Shown one piece after another: positions 1-8,223 of a stretch of 64,000 nucleotides of DNA; positions within the stretch are counted from its first letter, which is position 1, and each line of letters opens with the position of its first letter. This stretch comes from Pirellulaceae bacterium. GTDB lineage: Bacteria > Planctomycetota > Planctomycetia > Pirellulales > Pirellulaceae. The stretch covers positions 1 through 64,000 of the forward strand of contig JAGFJK010000075.1 in assembly GCA_024102795.1 (NCBI GenBank), read 5' to 3'. The notes below the pieces were generated by a model. The model saw only the letters and a program-made list of their open reading frames with translations. It was not told the origin of the DNA and did not search any database. A program made the position numbers and the translations under genes.

Positions 1-335
1 TGCAGCGGCACGGCTACCAGGTGGACGCCGACGTGGGCAATTCCCGCTTTCGCTGCGATCTGGCGGTGCGGTCGGCCGGCGACTCGCACTACCGCCTGGG
101 CATCCTGATCGATCACGATGCACACTATGGCCAGACGGATCTGCTGGAGCGGGAATGGCAGCGGCCGCGGCTGCTGGAACAGTTCGGTTGGCGGGTGGCT
201 CACGTCCTGGCCAAGGATTGGTACGATAACCCGCAGCGAGTGCTGGATGAAATCTTGACGCGATTGCGCGAGAACGCAACGGATTCCCTGACGACAGAGA
301 AAGAGAACTCAAATGGCCAAGAGAACGATTGCTGA
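1..335 (+). CDS. C-terminal part of a helicase-associated PD-(D/E)XK endonuclease domain protein (5' end outside window)
   Basis: The reading frame is already open at base 3, so only about the last 110 residues are visible. They read as the Vsr/MTES_1575-like nuclease domain that ends large DUF4011-type superfamily I helicases. The visible parts are a '[18 protein letters not shown]' segment with a candidate acidic residue, a strand '[11 protein letters not shown]', and the closing '[21 protein letters not shown]', which matches the family pattern of a Leu-rich helix, GWR, a strand and DW...P. In that family the domain probably cuts nucleic acid next to the helicase motor. The ATPase motifs would lie upstream, outside the window. 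The last 23 bases overlap the start of pgk in another frame. The assignment is by family resemblance and the helicase part is inferred. Confidence 0.6.
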   Translation, partial: QRHGYQVDADVGNSRFRCDLAVRSAGDSHYRLGILIDHDAHYGQTDLLEREWQRPRLLEQFGWRVAHVLAKDWYDNPQRVLDEILTRLRENATDSLTTEKENSNGQENDC

Positions 336-1500
336 CGTGGATGTGGCGGGCAAGACGGTCTTGATGCGGGTGGACTTCAACGTGCCGCTGGACGACCAGC
401 GGCGGATCACCGACGACCTGCGGATCCAGATGGCCCTGCCCTCGATCCGCTCGGTGCTCGACCGGGGCGGCAAGTTGATTCTGATGAGCCACCTGGGACG
501 GCCCGAGGGTGGCCCCGGCGACGAGAAATACAGCCTGCGGCCGACCGCCGTGCGGTTGGCGGAATTGCTGGGCCGCGAGGTGCGGTTCGCCACCGACGCG
601 GTGGGCGAGGACGCTTGCGCTCAGGCCAGCCAGTTGACCGAAGGCGGCGTGCTGGTGCTGGAGAACCTGCGGTTTTACAAGGGCGAAAAGAAGGGCGACC
701 CGGAGTTCGCCCGCAAGCTGGCGTCGCTCGGCGACATCTACTGCAACGACGCCTTCGGCACCTGCCACCGGACGGATGCCTCGATGGTCGCCGTGCCGCA
801 GGCGATGCAGGGCAAGCCCAAGGTGGTCGGGTTCCTGGTGGCCAAGGAGGTGCAGTACCTGAGCGATGCAATCGCCAAGCCGGCCCGCCCGTTCGTGGCG
901 GTGTTGGGGGGAGCCAAGGTGGCCGACAAGGTGAACGTCATTCAGAACCTGCTGGGCATTTGCGACCAGGTGCTGATTGGCGGGGCGATGGCCTACACGT
1001 TCTCGCTGGCTCAAGGCGGCAAGGTGGGCGGCAGCCTGGTGGAGCCGGACAAGGTCGAGCTGGCTCGCCATCTGCTGGCCCAGGGCGGCGACAAGCTGAA
1101 GCTGCCCGTCGACACGCATTGCGGCGACGCCTTCCGCGGCGACTGCCAGAAGCTGGTGGCCAGTGCCGGCGAAATCCCAGACGGCTACCAGGGGCTGGAC
1201 ATCGGTCCCCGCACGGCCCAGTTGTACGCCGACATCGTGCGGCAAGCGGGCACCGTGGTCTGGAACGGGCCGATGGGCGTGTTCGAAATGCCGCCGTTCG
1301 ACGCCGGCACGCGCGCGGTCGCGGAGGCGATTGCCGAGGGGAGCGGGACCAGCATCATCGGCGGCGGCGACAGCGCGGCGGCGATCGCCCAACTGGGCTT
1401 CGCCGACCGGGTGACGCACATCAGCACTGGCGGCGGCGCGAGCCTGGCGATGCTGGAAGGCCAGAAGTTCGCCGCCGTCGAGCTGCTGGACGATAAGTAG
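313..1500 (+). CDS. pgk: Phosphoglycerate kinase
   Basis: Cytosolic glycolytic enzyme that transfers the phosphate of 1,3-bisphosphoglycerate to ADP. The 395-residue length is normal for the family. Substrate-binding signatures are in place: RVDFNVP at residues 19-25, SHLGRPEG from residue 59, the GGAKVADK segment near residue 199, and the Gly-rich GGGDSAAA loop near residue 350 in the nucleotide domain. The ATG at 313 gives the usual N-terminus ([14 protein letters not shown]). It lies inside the end of the upstream nuclease gene, a 23-bp overlap that may couple translation. The next gene downstream belongs to an unrelated AT-richer patch, so pgk probably ends its transcription unit here. 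Confidence 0.97.
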   Translation: MAKRTIADVDVAGKTVLMRVDFNVPLDDQRRITDDLRIQMALPSIRSVLDRGGKLILMSHLGRPEGGPGDEKYSLRPTAVRLAELLGREVRFATDAVGEDACAQASQLTEGGVLVLENLRFYKGEKKGDPEFARKLASLGDIYCNDAFGTCHRTDASMVAVPQAMQGKPKVVGFLVAKEVQYLSDAIAKPARPFVAVLGGAKVADKVNVIQNLLGICDQVLIGGAMAYTFSLAQGGKVGGSLVEPDKVELARHLLAQGGDKLKLPVDTHCGDAFRGDCQKLVASAGEIPDGYQGLDIGPRTAQLYADIVRQAGTVVWNGPMGVFEMPPFDAGTRAVAEAIAEGSGTSIIGGGDSAAAIAQLGFADRVTHISTGGGASLAMLEGQKFAAVELLDDK

Positions 1501-1560
1501 AGGTGAAAAAACGCTTGCTCAGACGTGGCTGCCACTCCGAACAAGTGAGGAAGCCGAATC

Positions 1561-2160
1561 GTCATCGACGTTCCAGCAATTGTCGAACTGACGAGGTGTG
1601 CTTCGGGAGCAAAGGAGCAGGCTCGTATTGAGACCCTGACTCGCGAGGCCGCGAAAAGCCACATCGACGGGCGCTGGTGGCACGGCCTGACTTCGATTCT
1701 GCGAGACCCCGATGACGAGCCCGATCGGCACTGGGAATGGCGTGTGATCGTGGCCAAATTCCAGAACAAACCCTTCTACCGGTCGAAGTGTGTCGTAACG
1801 GAGGACAAGTTCATTCAGGCTGCAATGTTGTTCCGGGTGGATGCCCTCTCGGCTCTGTCGACGGGGAAACGGGCGGTATTTGTCGATCGGCTGGCTACCG
1901 CACCCCAAAACCGCGACAAGCTGGTCAAAGCCCCGGTTTTTCGGGGTGGCGGGACGGGACTGTTGGTCTATGCGGTCGCCCAGAGTTATTCCCTGGGATT
2001 TGAGGGCAGGGTAAACTTGTTTCCAGTGGCCAACGAACACTTCTACACGGGACTGGGATTCCAGCCGACGGACGTATCCGAAGGCCAGGATGTACTTTTC
2101 GAGCTTCCCGCGGCGTCTGCAATTCGCCTGCTGAAAGAAAGGGGACTGATCGATGGCTAA
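1561..2160 (+). CDS. GNAT-fold acetyltransferase-like protein, start codon uncertain
   Basis: The frame is open from 1549 to 2160. The protein has a GNAT-like core: a strand 'AVFVDRLATAP', an acetyl-CoA-loop-like 'FRGGGTGLLVYAVAQSY' and a closing 'NEHFYTGLGFQPTDV'. Residues before the first canonical start (GTG at 1744) still look coding, for example HIDGRWWHGLTSILRD. No ATG, GTG or TTG exists in frame between 1549 and 1744. The start given here (GTC at 1561, just after an AGGAAG at 1548-1553) is therefore a guess at a non-standard or mutated start; 1744 is the conservative alternative. The stop overlaps the next gene by 8 bases. Base composition is less GC-rich than pgk. It is probably an acetyltransferase or GNAT toxin relative; the substrate is unknown. 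Confidence 0.6.
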   Translation, partial: VIDVPAIVELTRCASGAKEQARIETLTREAAKSHIDGRWWHGLTSILRDPDDEPDRHWEWRVIVAKFQNKPFYRSKCVVTEDKFIQAAMLFRVDALSALSTGKRAVFVDRLATAPQNRDKLVKAPVFRGGGTGLLVYAVAQSYSLGFEGRVNLFPVANEHFYTGLGFQPTDVSEGQDVLFELPAASAIRLLKERGLIDG

Positions 2161-2434
2161 ACGAGTCAAACGTCAGATCGGCGACGCGACTCCGGTAACT
2201 GGCGGAGTTCCACTTCCCGCGCGCCTGGTCGACACGCTTCCCTGCGATGATGATGTTCCGAGCGACGACCTGGGACGGCAGGCGTATTGGTTGTTGAAGA
2301 TGAACGCGGACAAAGTCGCGCTGAAGTTTCGACAATCGGACCTGGTGGCAATGGATGACAATACCAAACGGCAGTTGATCGGCGACATTCAACGCGCGAT
2401 AGGTGTCGCGCCGTTCAACAGGGCCGTGCTGTGA
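2153..2434 (+). CDS. Small protein of unknown function between the GNAT-like and ImmA/IrrE genes
   Basis: 93 residues that I do not recognise. The N-terminus is basic (MAKRVKRQIGD), the middle has an acidic PCDDDVPSDDLG stretch, and the C-terminal half looks helical (MDDNTKRQLIGDIQRAIGV). It has no signal peptide or membrane segment. Its ATG overlaps the end of the GNAT-like gene by 8 bases, and its stop overlaps the GTG of the peptidase gene by 4 bases, so the three genes are almost certainly translated from one mRNA. Position and size would suit an antitoxin, adaptor or regulator. No DNA-binding motif is visible, so that role is speculative. Confidence 0.65.
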   Translation: MAKRVKRQIGDATPVTGGVPLPARLVDTLPCDDDVPSDDLGRQAYWLLKMNADKVALKFRQSDLVAMDDNTKRQLIGDIQRAIGVAPFNRAVL

Positions 2435-3369
2435 TATCGCGGAAAGCCGCGCTCCGCCTTACATCGGCTAGTTTTCCCAACGGCCCAGAGGCGTTGGCGA
2501 AGCATCTCTCTGTCGAAGTGTCGGCTTCTCCGTTAGTTGGCGTAGAAGGCTGGTGTGTTCGCGGGGTGAACACCATCGTTCGGTTGAACTCCTCGTCTTC
2601 CAAATCTCGGCAGCGGTTCACTTTGTCACACGAGCTTGCGCATCTTGTGCTGGGCACCGAGCCGGACATCGCGACTGAACCATTTCGGTCCGATCGACGT
2701 GAGGAACGCGATGCGGATCAGTTGGCGTCGGAGTTCCTAATCCCCAGTGCTCAACTGGAAGTATGTCTCCGTGGCCGCCTGCCAGTTGATGCGAAGACTC
2801 TCACTCGATTGGCAAAGGCCGCGAAGGTATCGCCTGTGATGGCCGCATGCAGAGTTGTCAGCGCGACGGAGGAACTTGGACTGCAAAACTCGGCCGTAGT
2901 CTTCTTTGTCAATGGTCGCGAGCAGTGGCGATATTCTCATGGTCTGCGTTTCGACGAAGACGATGCGCGTTCCCTCCTGAGTGAGGCACTCAATCACAAG
3001 CCGGATCTTGTTCGGGCAGCGAATCATGACCGGAACGTCGTTGTCGGTTCAATAATTGATGCGCCAGCGTACCAGGTGCTGTTCATACAGTTGCTTCCAG
3101 CAGACGACGCAGCACGGCAGACTTATGAGGAGAGGATGCGATCGCTGGCCAGCAAACTGTTTGGTGCCGACCACAGCTTTCGCCAAAGCGTCGCGGCGAG
3201 CCTGGGAATAGTCAAGAAAAAGTGTGCTGGCCAATCTCTAGGTCAGGCTTTCGGTTACTTCATGCAACACTATCCGGGAGTCAAATATCCAGGTGACAAG
3301 GGCAGCAGGCTTGAGAGTAAGTTAGGACGTGAATACATTCGTCTGTATCTGCAGCGATGGTTTCAGTAA
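2431..3369 (+). CDS. ImmA/IrrE family metallopeptidase
   Basis: 312 residues starting with GTG. Residues 67-71 are HELAH, the zinc-binding HExxH helix of the ImmA/IrrE (DUF955) peptidases, in the typical setting RFTLSHELAHLVLG. The third-ligand helix follows as ERDADQLASEFLIP. Characterised relatives cleave a repressor or antitoxin, such as ImmR in mobile elements or DdrO in Deinococcus, and so switch genes on. No Xre repressor is fused to it or adjacent; the unknown 93-aa protein is the nearest possible substrate or regulator. The C-terminal ~150 residues are not assigned. It is the third gene of a tightly overlapping AT-richer module that looks horizontally acquired. Confidence 0.88.
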   Translation: MISRKAALRLTSASFPNGPEALAKHLSVEVSASPLVGVEGWCVRGVNTIVRLNSSSSKSRQRFTLSHELAHLVLGTEPDIATEPFRSDRREERDADQLASEFLIPSAQLEVCLRGRLPVDAKTLTRLAKAAKVSPVMAACRVVSATEELGLQNSAVVFFVNGREQWRYSHGLRFDEDDARSLLSEALNHKPDLVRAANHDRNVVVGSIIDAPAYQVLFIQLLPADDAARQTYEERMRSLASKLFGADHSFRQSVAASLGIVKKKCAGQSLGQAFGYFMQHYPGVKYPGDKGSRLESKLGREYIRLYLQRWFQ

Positions 3370-3427
3370 GTGCATGTGATGACGTCACAAGAGAGGTCAG
3401 ACCCACAGAAATCGGACGGCTGGGAGG

Positions 3428-3631
3428 ATGAACCAAAAATCGACTGATTCGCCAATTGACGAAATCCATCGGACCGGTCGCGAAATATCGGACCGACTTG
3501 GCGGAGACATCTTTGCCATCGCAGAGGACGCCGCCCGTCGGCAAGCGGCGTCGAACCGCCCGATATGCAAACCGAAACGCGACCAGCAAACGGATGCACG
3601 CGAGCCGGAATACGTCTTGCGGAATGGCTGA
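3428..3631 (+). CDS. Small conserved-type hypothetical protein
   Basis: 67 residues. The N-terminal half, IDEIHRTGREISDRLGGDIFAIAEDAARRQ, resembles small bacterial proteins with the pattern 'I..EV..IRE..A..F.yDi.aI..D.....' that often lie near toxin-antitoxin or mobile genes. Their function is not established. The C-terminal half is basic and probably disordered. A GGGAGG sits directly against the ATG, closer than an optimal ribosome-binding site. The gene follows the ImmA/IrrE gene by 58 bases and shares its AT-richer composition, so it may be part of the same acquired patch. The similarity is from memory of the family pattern. Confidence 0.5.
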   Translation: MNQKSTDSPIDEIHRTGREISDRLGGDIFAIAEDAARRQAASNRPICKPKRDQQTDAREPEYVLRNG

Positions 3632-3694
3632 CTTACTTCCCGCCGCGCGATCCGCGCCGCCGCTTGAGACTCCCATGGAACCCCAACGTCAGGC

Positions 3695-5203
3695 TCATTC
3701 AGCCAGCAGGCGTTCCATTCGTTGAGCGACTTCGTCGGTCAAGCGTTCCAGGCAACCGGCGGCCAGGACCGCCACCGACTCCTGGTATAAACCCTGGCCG
3801 TAGCACCTGGCGGGCACCAGGTACGAAGGTCCCCAACTGTTGCACACCGTGCTGACCAGGATCGGTCGCGGGTGGAAGCGGCGGCGCAGTTCCTGCTGAA
3901 ACTGGCTGTACGGCTCGCCTTGGACGCCGACCCAGACGGCATCGCCCAGGCGCCCGACGACGATTTCCAGCGGATAGGATGGACCGGCGGGCAGGCCACC
4001 GATCCGGCTCAGCAGCCGTGTCTGCCGTTCGATCATCGCTCGGCAATCGGCGGCCCGCCGCGAGTCACCTTGTTCGCGGGCCGCATGTTCCTCGGCCAGC
4101 CAGCGGTCCCTTTCGGCCTGTACCTGGGCCGCTCTGGGCAATTCCGCTCGGTAATCCAGCGGGATCTCCTCCCGCAGCACGTTCCAACGGGCGATTTCCC
4201 GCAGGCGGCGGTCGTCGAGCGGCTGATAGTGCCAGGTGCCGATCGTCGCGCCCGAGATGACCGGGCCCGCGTAGTCGTAGCGCGTGGCTGGCGGCGGCAA
4301 AGCGGCCAGCGCCGCCAGCGCCGCGTGGCCCAACTGCTGTCCATTCCGGTCGGCCACGGACGCGTCGCCGACAAATCCTTCGCGAGGTCCCAGGTCGCCG
4401 GCGGCGCCTTGCAGGAAGACGCAGGCGGCGCCCGTTTCGCGTTCGATCACCTCGCGCATCGCGCCGGGATAGTCGGGACTGATCAAACGATTGTCCCAGG
4501 CCAGCGTCGTGGGGTGGCAGGCGTAGTTGACCAGCACGGCCAGCGTGCGTTGTCGCGAGTCGCTGGCCCGGACGACCAGCAGCGTATCGTCGGCGGGCTG
4601 AGCTGGATTGTAGCCGCAGACGAATTGCCGCCGATCGGCGTCCCAGTAGTCGCGGTTGGCCGCCAGGCCGCAGCGGCCTTGACCGAAAGCCAACGTGCAG
4701 GGAACCGCGTTGCTCACGGCTTCGGCCACCAGTTCGGCCGCCTGCTGGTACAGCCTGGCCAGATAGGGCGCGATCCGCTCGCCGCCGGGCAGCTCCTGGC
4801 GGTCGGGCAACATCAGGCCGGCCGCGTGCGTGTGGCTGAAGTGGACCAGGATCGCCGAGCGGGGCACGGCCACTCGCCGGCTGACCGCGTCGCGCACGGC
4901 GTCGATCGCCTCCGCTCCCAACAGGCAATGATCGATGGCCAGCAACACCTGCACCTGCCGGTCGCTGTCGCCAGCGGCGGCGGCATCGACGCTGGCGGCA
5001 TCAACGGCTGGTGCGGCGTCGAGCGGTTGCAGTACGACGGCCGTGGCGGTCAGCGGACGGTGGATGCCCTCGGCCCGATCGTGGCTGGCCGCGCCCCACA
5101 TGCGATGATAGATGTCGGCCGGCGGCGTGATGTCGGCCCGCGCGACGCCCAGCCGACAGGCCGCCTGGGGAAACTCCACGCTGGTGGGCGGCGTGCCGTT
5201 CAC
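3695..5203 (-). CDS. Neutral/alkaline non-lysosomal ceramidase-like N-terminal domain protein
   Basis: 502 residues. The family pattern starts at once with 'LGVARADITPPADIYHRMWGA'. It is followed by histidine-rich motifs such as HFSHTHAAG, the segment VNYACHPTTLAWDN, and a Gly-rich 'FLQGAAGDLGPREG' loop that in neutral ceramidases contributes to the zinc site. Family members hydrolyse amide bonds in ceramide-like lipids, but planctomycetes have many such paralogues with unknown substrates. No signal peptide is evident from the chosen start, so the location is uncertain. The start is the GTG at 5203, which overlaps the stop of the upstream MFS gene as GTGA. The longer open frame to 5269 would run 70 bases into that gene. 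The coupling suggests that the transporter imports this enzyme's substrate or product. Confidence 0.82.
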   Translation of the reverse strand: MNGTPPTSVEFPQAACRLGVARADITPPADIYHRMWGAASHDRAEGIHRPLTATAVVLQPLDAAPAVDAASVDAAAAGDSDRQVQVLLAIDHCLLGAEAIDAVRDAVSRRVAVPRSAILVHFSHTHAAGLMLPDRQELPGGERIAPYLARLYQQAAELVAEAVSNAVPCTLAFGQGRCGLAANRDYWDADRRQFVCGYNPAQPADDTLLVVRASDSRQRTLAVLVNYACHPTTLAWDNRLISPDYPGAMREVIERETGAACVFLQGAAGDLGPREGFVGDASVADRNGQQLGHAALAALAALPPPATRYDYAGPVISGATIGTWHYQPLDDRRLREIARWNVLREEIPLDYRAELPRAAQVQAERDRWLAEEHAAREQGDSRRAADCRAMIERQTRLLSRIGGLPAGPSYPLEIVVGRLGDAVWVGVQGEPYSQFQQELRRRFHPRPILVSTVCNSWGPSYLVPARCYGQGLYQESVAVLAAGCLERLTDEVAQRMERLLAE

Positions 5204-6588
5204 GCGGTCTTCTCCGTCTTGCTTGGGGATTCGAAGAACGTGCCGTTGGGATTCAAGAGCATCCAGCAAACCGCGGCAGCCAGCGTGATCACGATGAACA
5301 CCAGCAGCACGGAGTCCCAGTCGGGCGATTCAATTTCGGCGAACGAACCGCGGTTGGCGACGAAGGCGATGACGATCGGGCAGAGCGCGGCGCCGAAATT
5401 GCCCGACATGTTCATCGCTCCGAAGACCGGTCCCACAAACTGGCCGCTCTTCTCGATCGTGACCACGTAACCGCACGCTCCGGCCAGCGAAGCGAACAGC
5501 GAAGCCACGGCGATCAGGGCCACGGCCGGCACCGCTCCCTGCACGAACCAGGCCGCCGCCAGAAACAACGCGCAGCCCAGCATCGACGCCACTCCGACCG
5601 CTTGTCTGCTCACCCGGCGGCTGCGCGTCCGCTGCCACAAGCTGTCCACGATCAGGCCGCCCAGCACGCCGCCGACGACGAACGAGATCAGCGGCACTCC
5701 GGTCAGCACGCCCGACATCGACGTGGAGACGCCGCGCGCTTCCTGCAGGTAGGTGGGAAACCAGGTGGCGAAGATCACATAGCCGGCCGCTCGGAAGAAC
5801 TGCTGCCCGCAGACCAGCCACATGTCGCGATTGCTCAAGATGGCCAGCCAGGGAGTCGCGCTGGCGGGCCCGGTCGCCGGCAGGTCGCTGTGGATCAGTT
5901 CCAGCTCGGCGGCGTTCACCTCCGAGTGCTGTGCGGGTTCATCGCGGAACCAGAGGTAGAAACCCACCGCCCAGGCCAGCCCGGGAAGGGCAAACAGGGC
6001 GAACACAATCCGCCAGGAGATCGGCGATAGCCAGACCTGCGGTGGCGCGTCGCTCGCCTCGGCCGGCCAGGTGATCCCCGAGATCAGGATCCCGGTCAGC
6101 GCAGCGCCCAGGGCGCCGCCGATCGACATGAAACTGGTCAGCGCGCCGCTGGCCACCGCCCGCCGGGAAGTCGGCACCCAGCGCGCGATCGTGTTGGCAC
6201 AGCACGGAAAGATGCCGGCCTGGGCGATGCCGAACAGCAACCGGGCCAGCAGCAGACTCACCAGGCCGCCGGTCAGTCCCATCACGGCGGCGGCCAGCGA
6301 CCAGACCACGGCGTACAGCGTCAGCGCTCGGCGCGTGCCCCAGCGCTGTCCCAGCCAGCCCGTCGGAATTTGAGCCAGGGCATAGCCCCAAAAGAAAGCG
6401 CTCAGCACCCAGCCCATCTGCTGGACCGTAAGCTGCAGTTCGCCACGAATCGTCGATTCCGCGGCGCTGATCGAGTTGCGGCTGATGTAGGCGATCGTCG
6501 CCGCCACGCACAACCAGCCAAGCACACAGTACCGGACGCGCGAGGGCTGTGGTTCCTGCTCAATCGTAAACTGGGTCGGTTGGGTCAC
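5200..6588 (-). CDS. MFS transporter, anion:cation symporter (hexuronate/phthalate-type) family
   Basis: 462 residues with about 12 hydrophobic segments in two bundles. The first bundle has the 'GYALAQIPTGWLGQRWGTRRALT' loop, which carries the MFS motif between helices 2 and 3, followed by 'LLFGIAQAGIFPCCANTIARWVP', typical of the ACS family that takes up hexuronates, glucarate, phthalate or similar carboxylates with protons. A soluble loop of about 50 residues (near residues 215-265) separates the halves. It overlaps the following ceramidase-like gene by 4 bases, so the two form an operon. The substrate cannot be read from the sequence. Confidence 0.88.
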   Translation of the reverse strand: MTQPTQFTIEQEPQPSRVRYCVLGWLCVAATIAYISRNSISAAESTIRGELQLTVQQMGWVLSAFFWGYALAQIPTGWLGQRWGTRRALTLYAVVWSLAAAVMGLTGGLVSLLLARLLFGIAQAGIFPCCANTIARWVPTSRRAVASGALTSFMSIGGALGAALTGILISGITWPAEASDAPPQVWLSPISWRIVFALFALPGLAWAVGFYLWFRDEPAQHSEVNAAELELIHSDLPATGPASATPWLAILSNRDMWLVCGQQFFRAAGYVIFATWFPTYLQEARGVSTSMSGVLTGVPLISFVVGGVLGGLIVDSLWQRTRSRRVSRQAVGVASMLGCALFLAAAWFVQGAVPAVALIAVASLFASLAGACGYVVTIEKSGQFVGPVFGAMNMSGNFGAALCPIVIAFVANRGSFAEIESPDWDSVLLVFIVITLAAAVCWMLLNPNGTFFESPSKTEKTA

Positions 6589-6595
6589 GCGCGGG

Positions 6596-6745
6596 GCCTT
6601 TCGCTCCGCGGGCGGTGCGCGGCAAGGAGTGTCGGAGGGCGCCGGGAGTTTTGAGTCCGTCCTGGCCGGTTTCGCTACTTTCGCGGAGCGAAAGGCGACT
6701 ATTCAATTCGGCCCGCGCAACGTTCGCGGAGCGAAAGGCGACTAT
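6596..6745. repeat. Three copies of a short planctomycete-type repeat, one inverted
   Basis: The 19-mer cgcggagcgaaaggcgact occurs at about 6682-6700 and again at 6725-6743, exactly 43 bases apart, and the flanking bases also match. Its inverted core gcctttcgctccgcg lies at 6596-6610. The inverted copy can pair with either direct copy to form a stem between the stop of the TPR gene and the start of the MFS gene. The last copy contains the stop codon (6742-6744) of the TPR gene. It may act as a terminator or mRNA stabiliser, which is inferred. Confidence 0.7.
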
Positions 6746-7857
6746 GGTCGTACGGTGTGCGAGGCGAACTTCCAGGCAGTCGCCGACGGCTGCCCGGCCG
6801 GGGTCGGCCGCTGGGCCCACCGGTCGGCCGGCGCCGCCCGATTCCGCAGGAACACTTCCAGGTGCGTGGCGTCGCCGCCCGACAGGTCGGCGGCCCGCTG
6901 GAAAAACGCCCGAGCCCGCTCGACCTGCCCCTCGCCGTGCAGCAGCACGCCCAGCAGAAAGTGCAGATCGGCGTCGGCTTCGGCCTGCAACGCGGTGCCC
7001 GCCAGCATCTCGATGTGCGCGGTGGGCTGAGTTGCCTGAGCTCCGAATAGTTCGGATGACCGGAATCCCGACCGCAGATACTCGGCGTCCCGCCGCAGGC
7101 TGTCGCGCAGCGCGGCGGCCGCCAGCGAGTACCGCTGCAGCGCAAGCAGGGCGTAACCGCGGCGCACTTCGATCTCCGCCGCATGGTCCGTCAGCCTCGC
7201 CGCCGCGTCGTACTTCGCCAGCGCCTCCGCGTAGAACTCGCCGCGAAACAGCCGGTCGCCGTAATTCACCAGCCGCGCGGCGGGCGTTTCCCACGCCGGA
7301 TCGCTGGCCGCCTGCGGCAACGTGGCCCGATAACCGGCCAGCAGGGCGCTCCACGCCGCGCGATCCGCTCCGACATCTTGCCCGACATCCCGCCCGAATT
7401 CGATGATCTTGGATTGGTTGAACGTCCGCGCCCCGGGGACGGCCGACGCGTAACTGGAGCCGTAGTCGGCGCCAAGAGCCGGTTCGTTCGCGGCGCACAG
7501 CGGGTAGCCCGAGTACACCGGGCCCCAGTAGACCGGAGACGAATAGACCGGAACCGACCAGACCGGCGACGAAAAATGATAGCTGCCAGTGGGAAACACC
7601 ACGTGCCGCCGCACGACGCCGTGCCAGGGGAAACCAACGTGGCCGTGGAAATGCGGATGACGATAGACGAAGCTGCGAGCGTAACGGTGGTGGAAGTGGT
7701 GCCGAACCACCGGCCGGTACACCCAGTGGCGGTAGGCATGCCCGACGTGGCGGACATGCCCGAAATGATGGCCCACTCGGAACCAGCCCGCACTGGCCGG
7801 ACGAACCAGGCCCAGGCACAACACCATCAGCAGCGTCCACACAATCGCTCGGCGCAT
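6742..7857 (-). CDS. Exported His/Tyr-rich protein with TPR-like repeats
   Basis: 371 residues with a clear signal peptide (MRRAIVWTLLMVLCLGLVRPASA). Residues ~25-125 are a low-complexity histidine, tyrosine and arginine-rich region with many HH, HxH and PVYSSPVYWG-type motifs. From about residue 150 the sequence is Ala/Leu-rich and reads as helical pairs of the tetratricopeptide kind, for example 'LFRGEFYAEALAKYDAAARLTDHAAEIEVRRGYALLALQRYSLAAAALRDSLR' (shown in part: GEFYAEALAKYDAAARLTD). It is a common planctomycete exported protein type of unknown role. The His-rich part could bind metals or wall polymers, which is inference only. The gene is divergent from the giant surface-protein gene. 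Confidence 0.8.
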   Translation of the reverse strand: MRRAIVWTLLMVLCLGLVRPASAGWFRVGHHFGHVRHVGHAYRHWVYRPVVRHHFHHRYARSFVYRHPHFHGHVGFPWHGVVRRHVVFPTGSYHFSSPVWSVPVYSSPVYWGPVYSGYPLCAANEPALGADYGSSYASAVPGARTFNQSKIIEFGRDVGQDVGADRAAWSALLAGYRATLPQAASDPAWETPAARLVNYGDRLFRGEFYAEALAKYDAAARLTDHAAEIEVRRGYALLALQRYSLAAAALRDSLRRDAEYLRSGFRSSELFGAQATQPTAHIEMLAGTALQAEADADLHFLLGVLLHGEGQVERARAFFQRAADLSGGDATHLEVFLRNRAAPADRWAQRPTPAGQPSATAWKFASHTVRP

Positions 7858-8223
7858 CGCTCGCCCTCCGGTTCGTGGATCGATCGGTCTGTGCCGTTAT
7901 TTTGGCGCGGGACGCAGGTTCGTGCAAGCTCGCTCCCGGCAGGTTCGTCTCAGATGCTGAACATCAGACGCTTCAGCCGCTGAGCGTTTTGTACGGTCCT
8001 TGAAACACGTTTTCCGGCGGCCGCAAAGTTTGCGTGTTTTATCGATCTTGCCGGTTGTGCGGTCCGCGGGTGTAGACTACAGTCGCCTTGCGGGTGCCGC
8101 TTTGTTTGGTGGCCACCAGACCGCCAGAACGCGCGTCCCAGCCAAGCGGATACGACCAGCCGTTGCCGGCTGTTGCCCTGTCATTCTCGTACCGTCCTCT
8201 TCCGGTTGCCGAGGTTCCGTTCC
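7858..8223. other. Intergenic region between divergent genes
   Basis: 366 bases holding the promoters of the TPR gene (minus) and the giant gene (plus). A weak sigma70-like pair, ttgccg at 8048-8053 and tagact at 8073-8078, has a 19-base spacer that is longer than ideal, so it is only a candidate for the giant gene. I see no RNA gene, repeat or terminator here. The longer open frame that extends the giant protein upstream to 8173 lacks protein-like sequence. Confidence 0.5.

Noticed and set aside
3872-5470. 532-codon plus-strand frame over the ceramidase-like gene
   Set aside because: It lacks motifs and overlaps two well-supported minus-strand genes.
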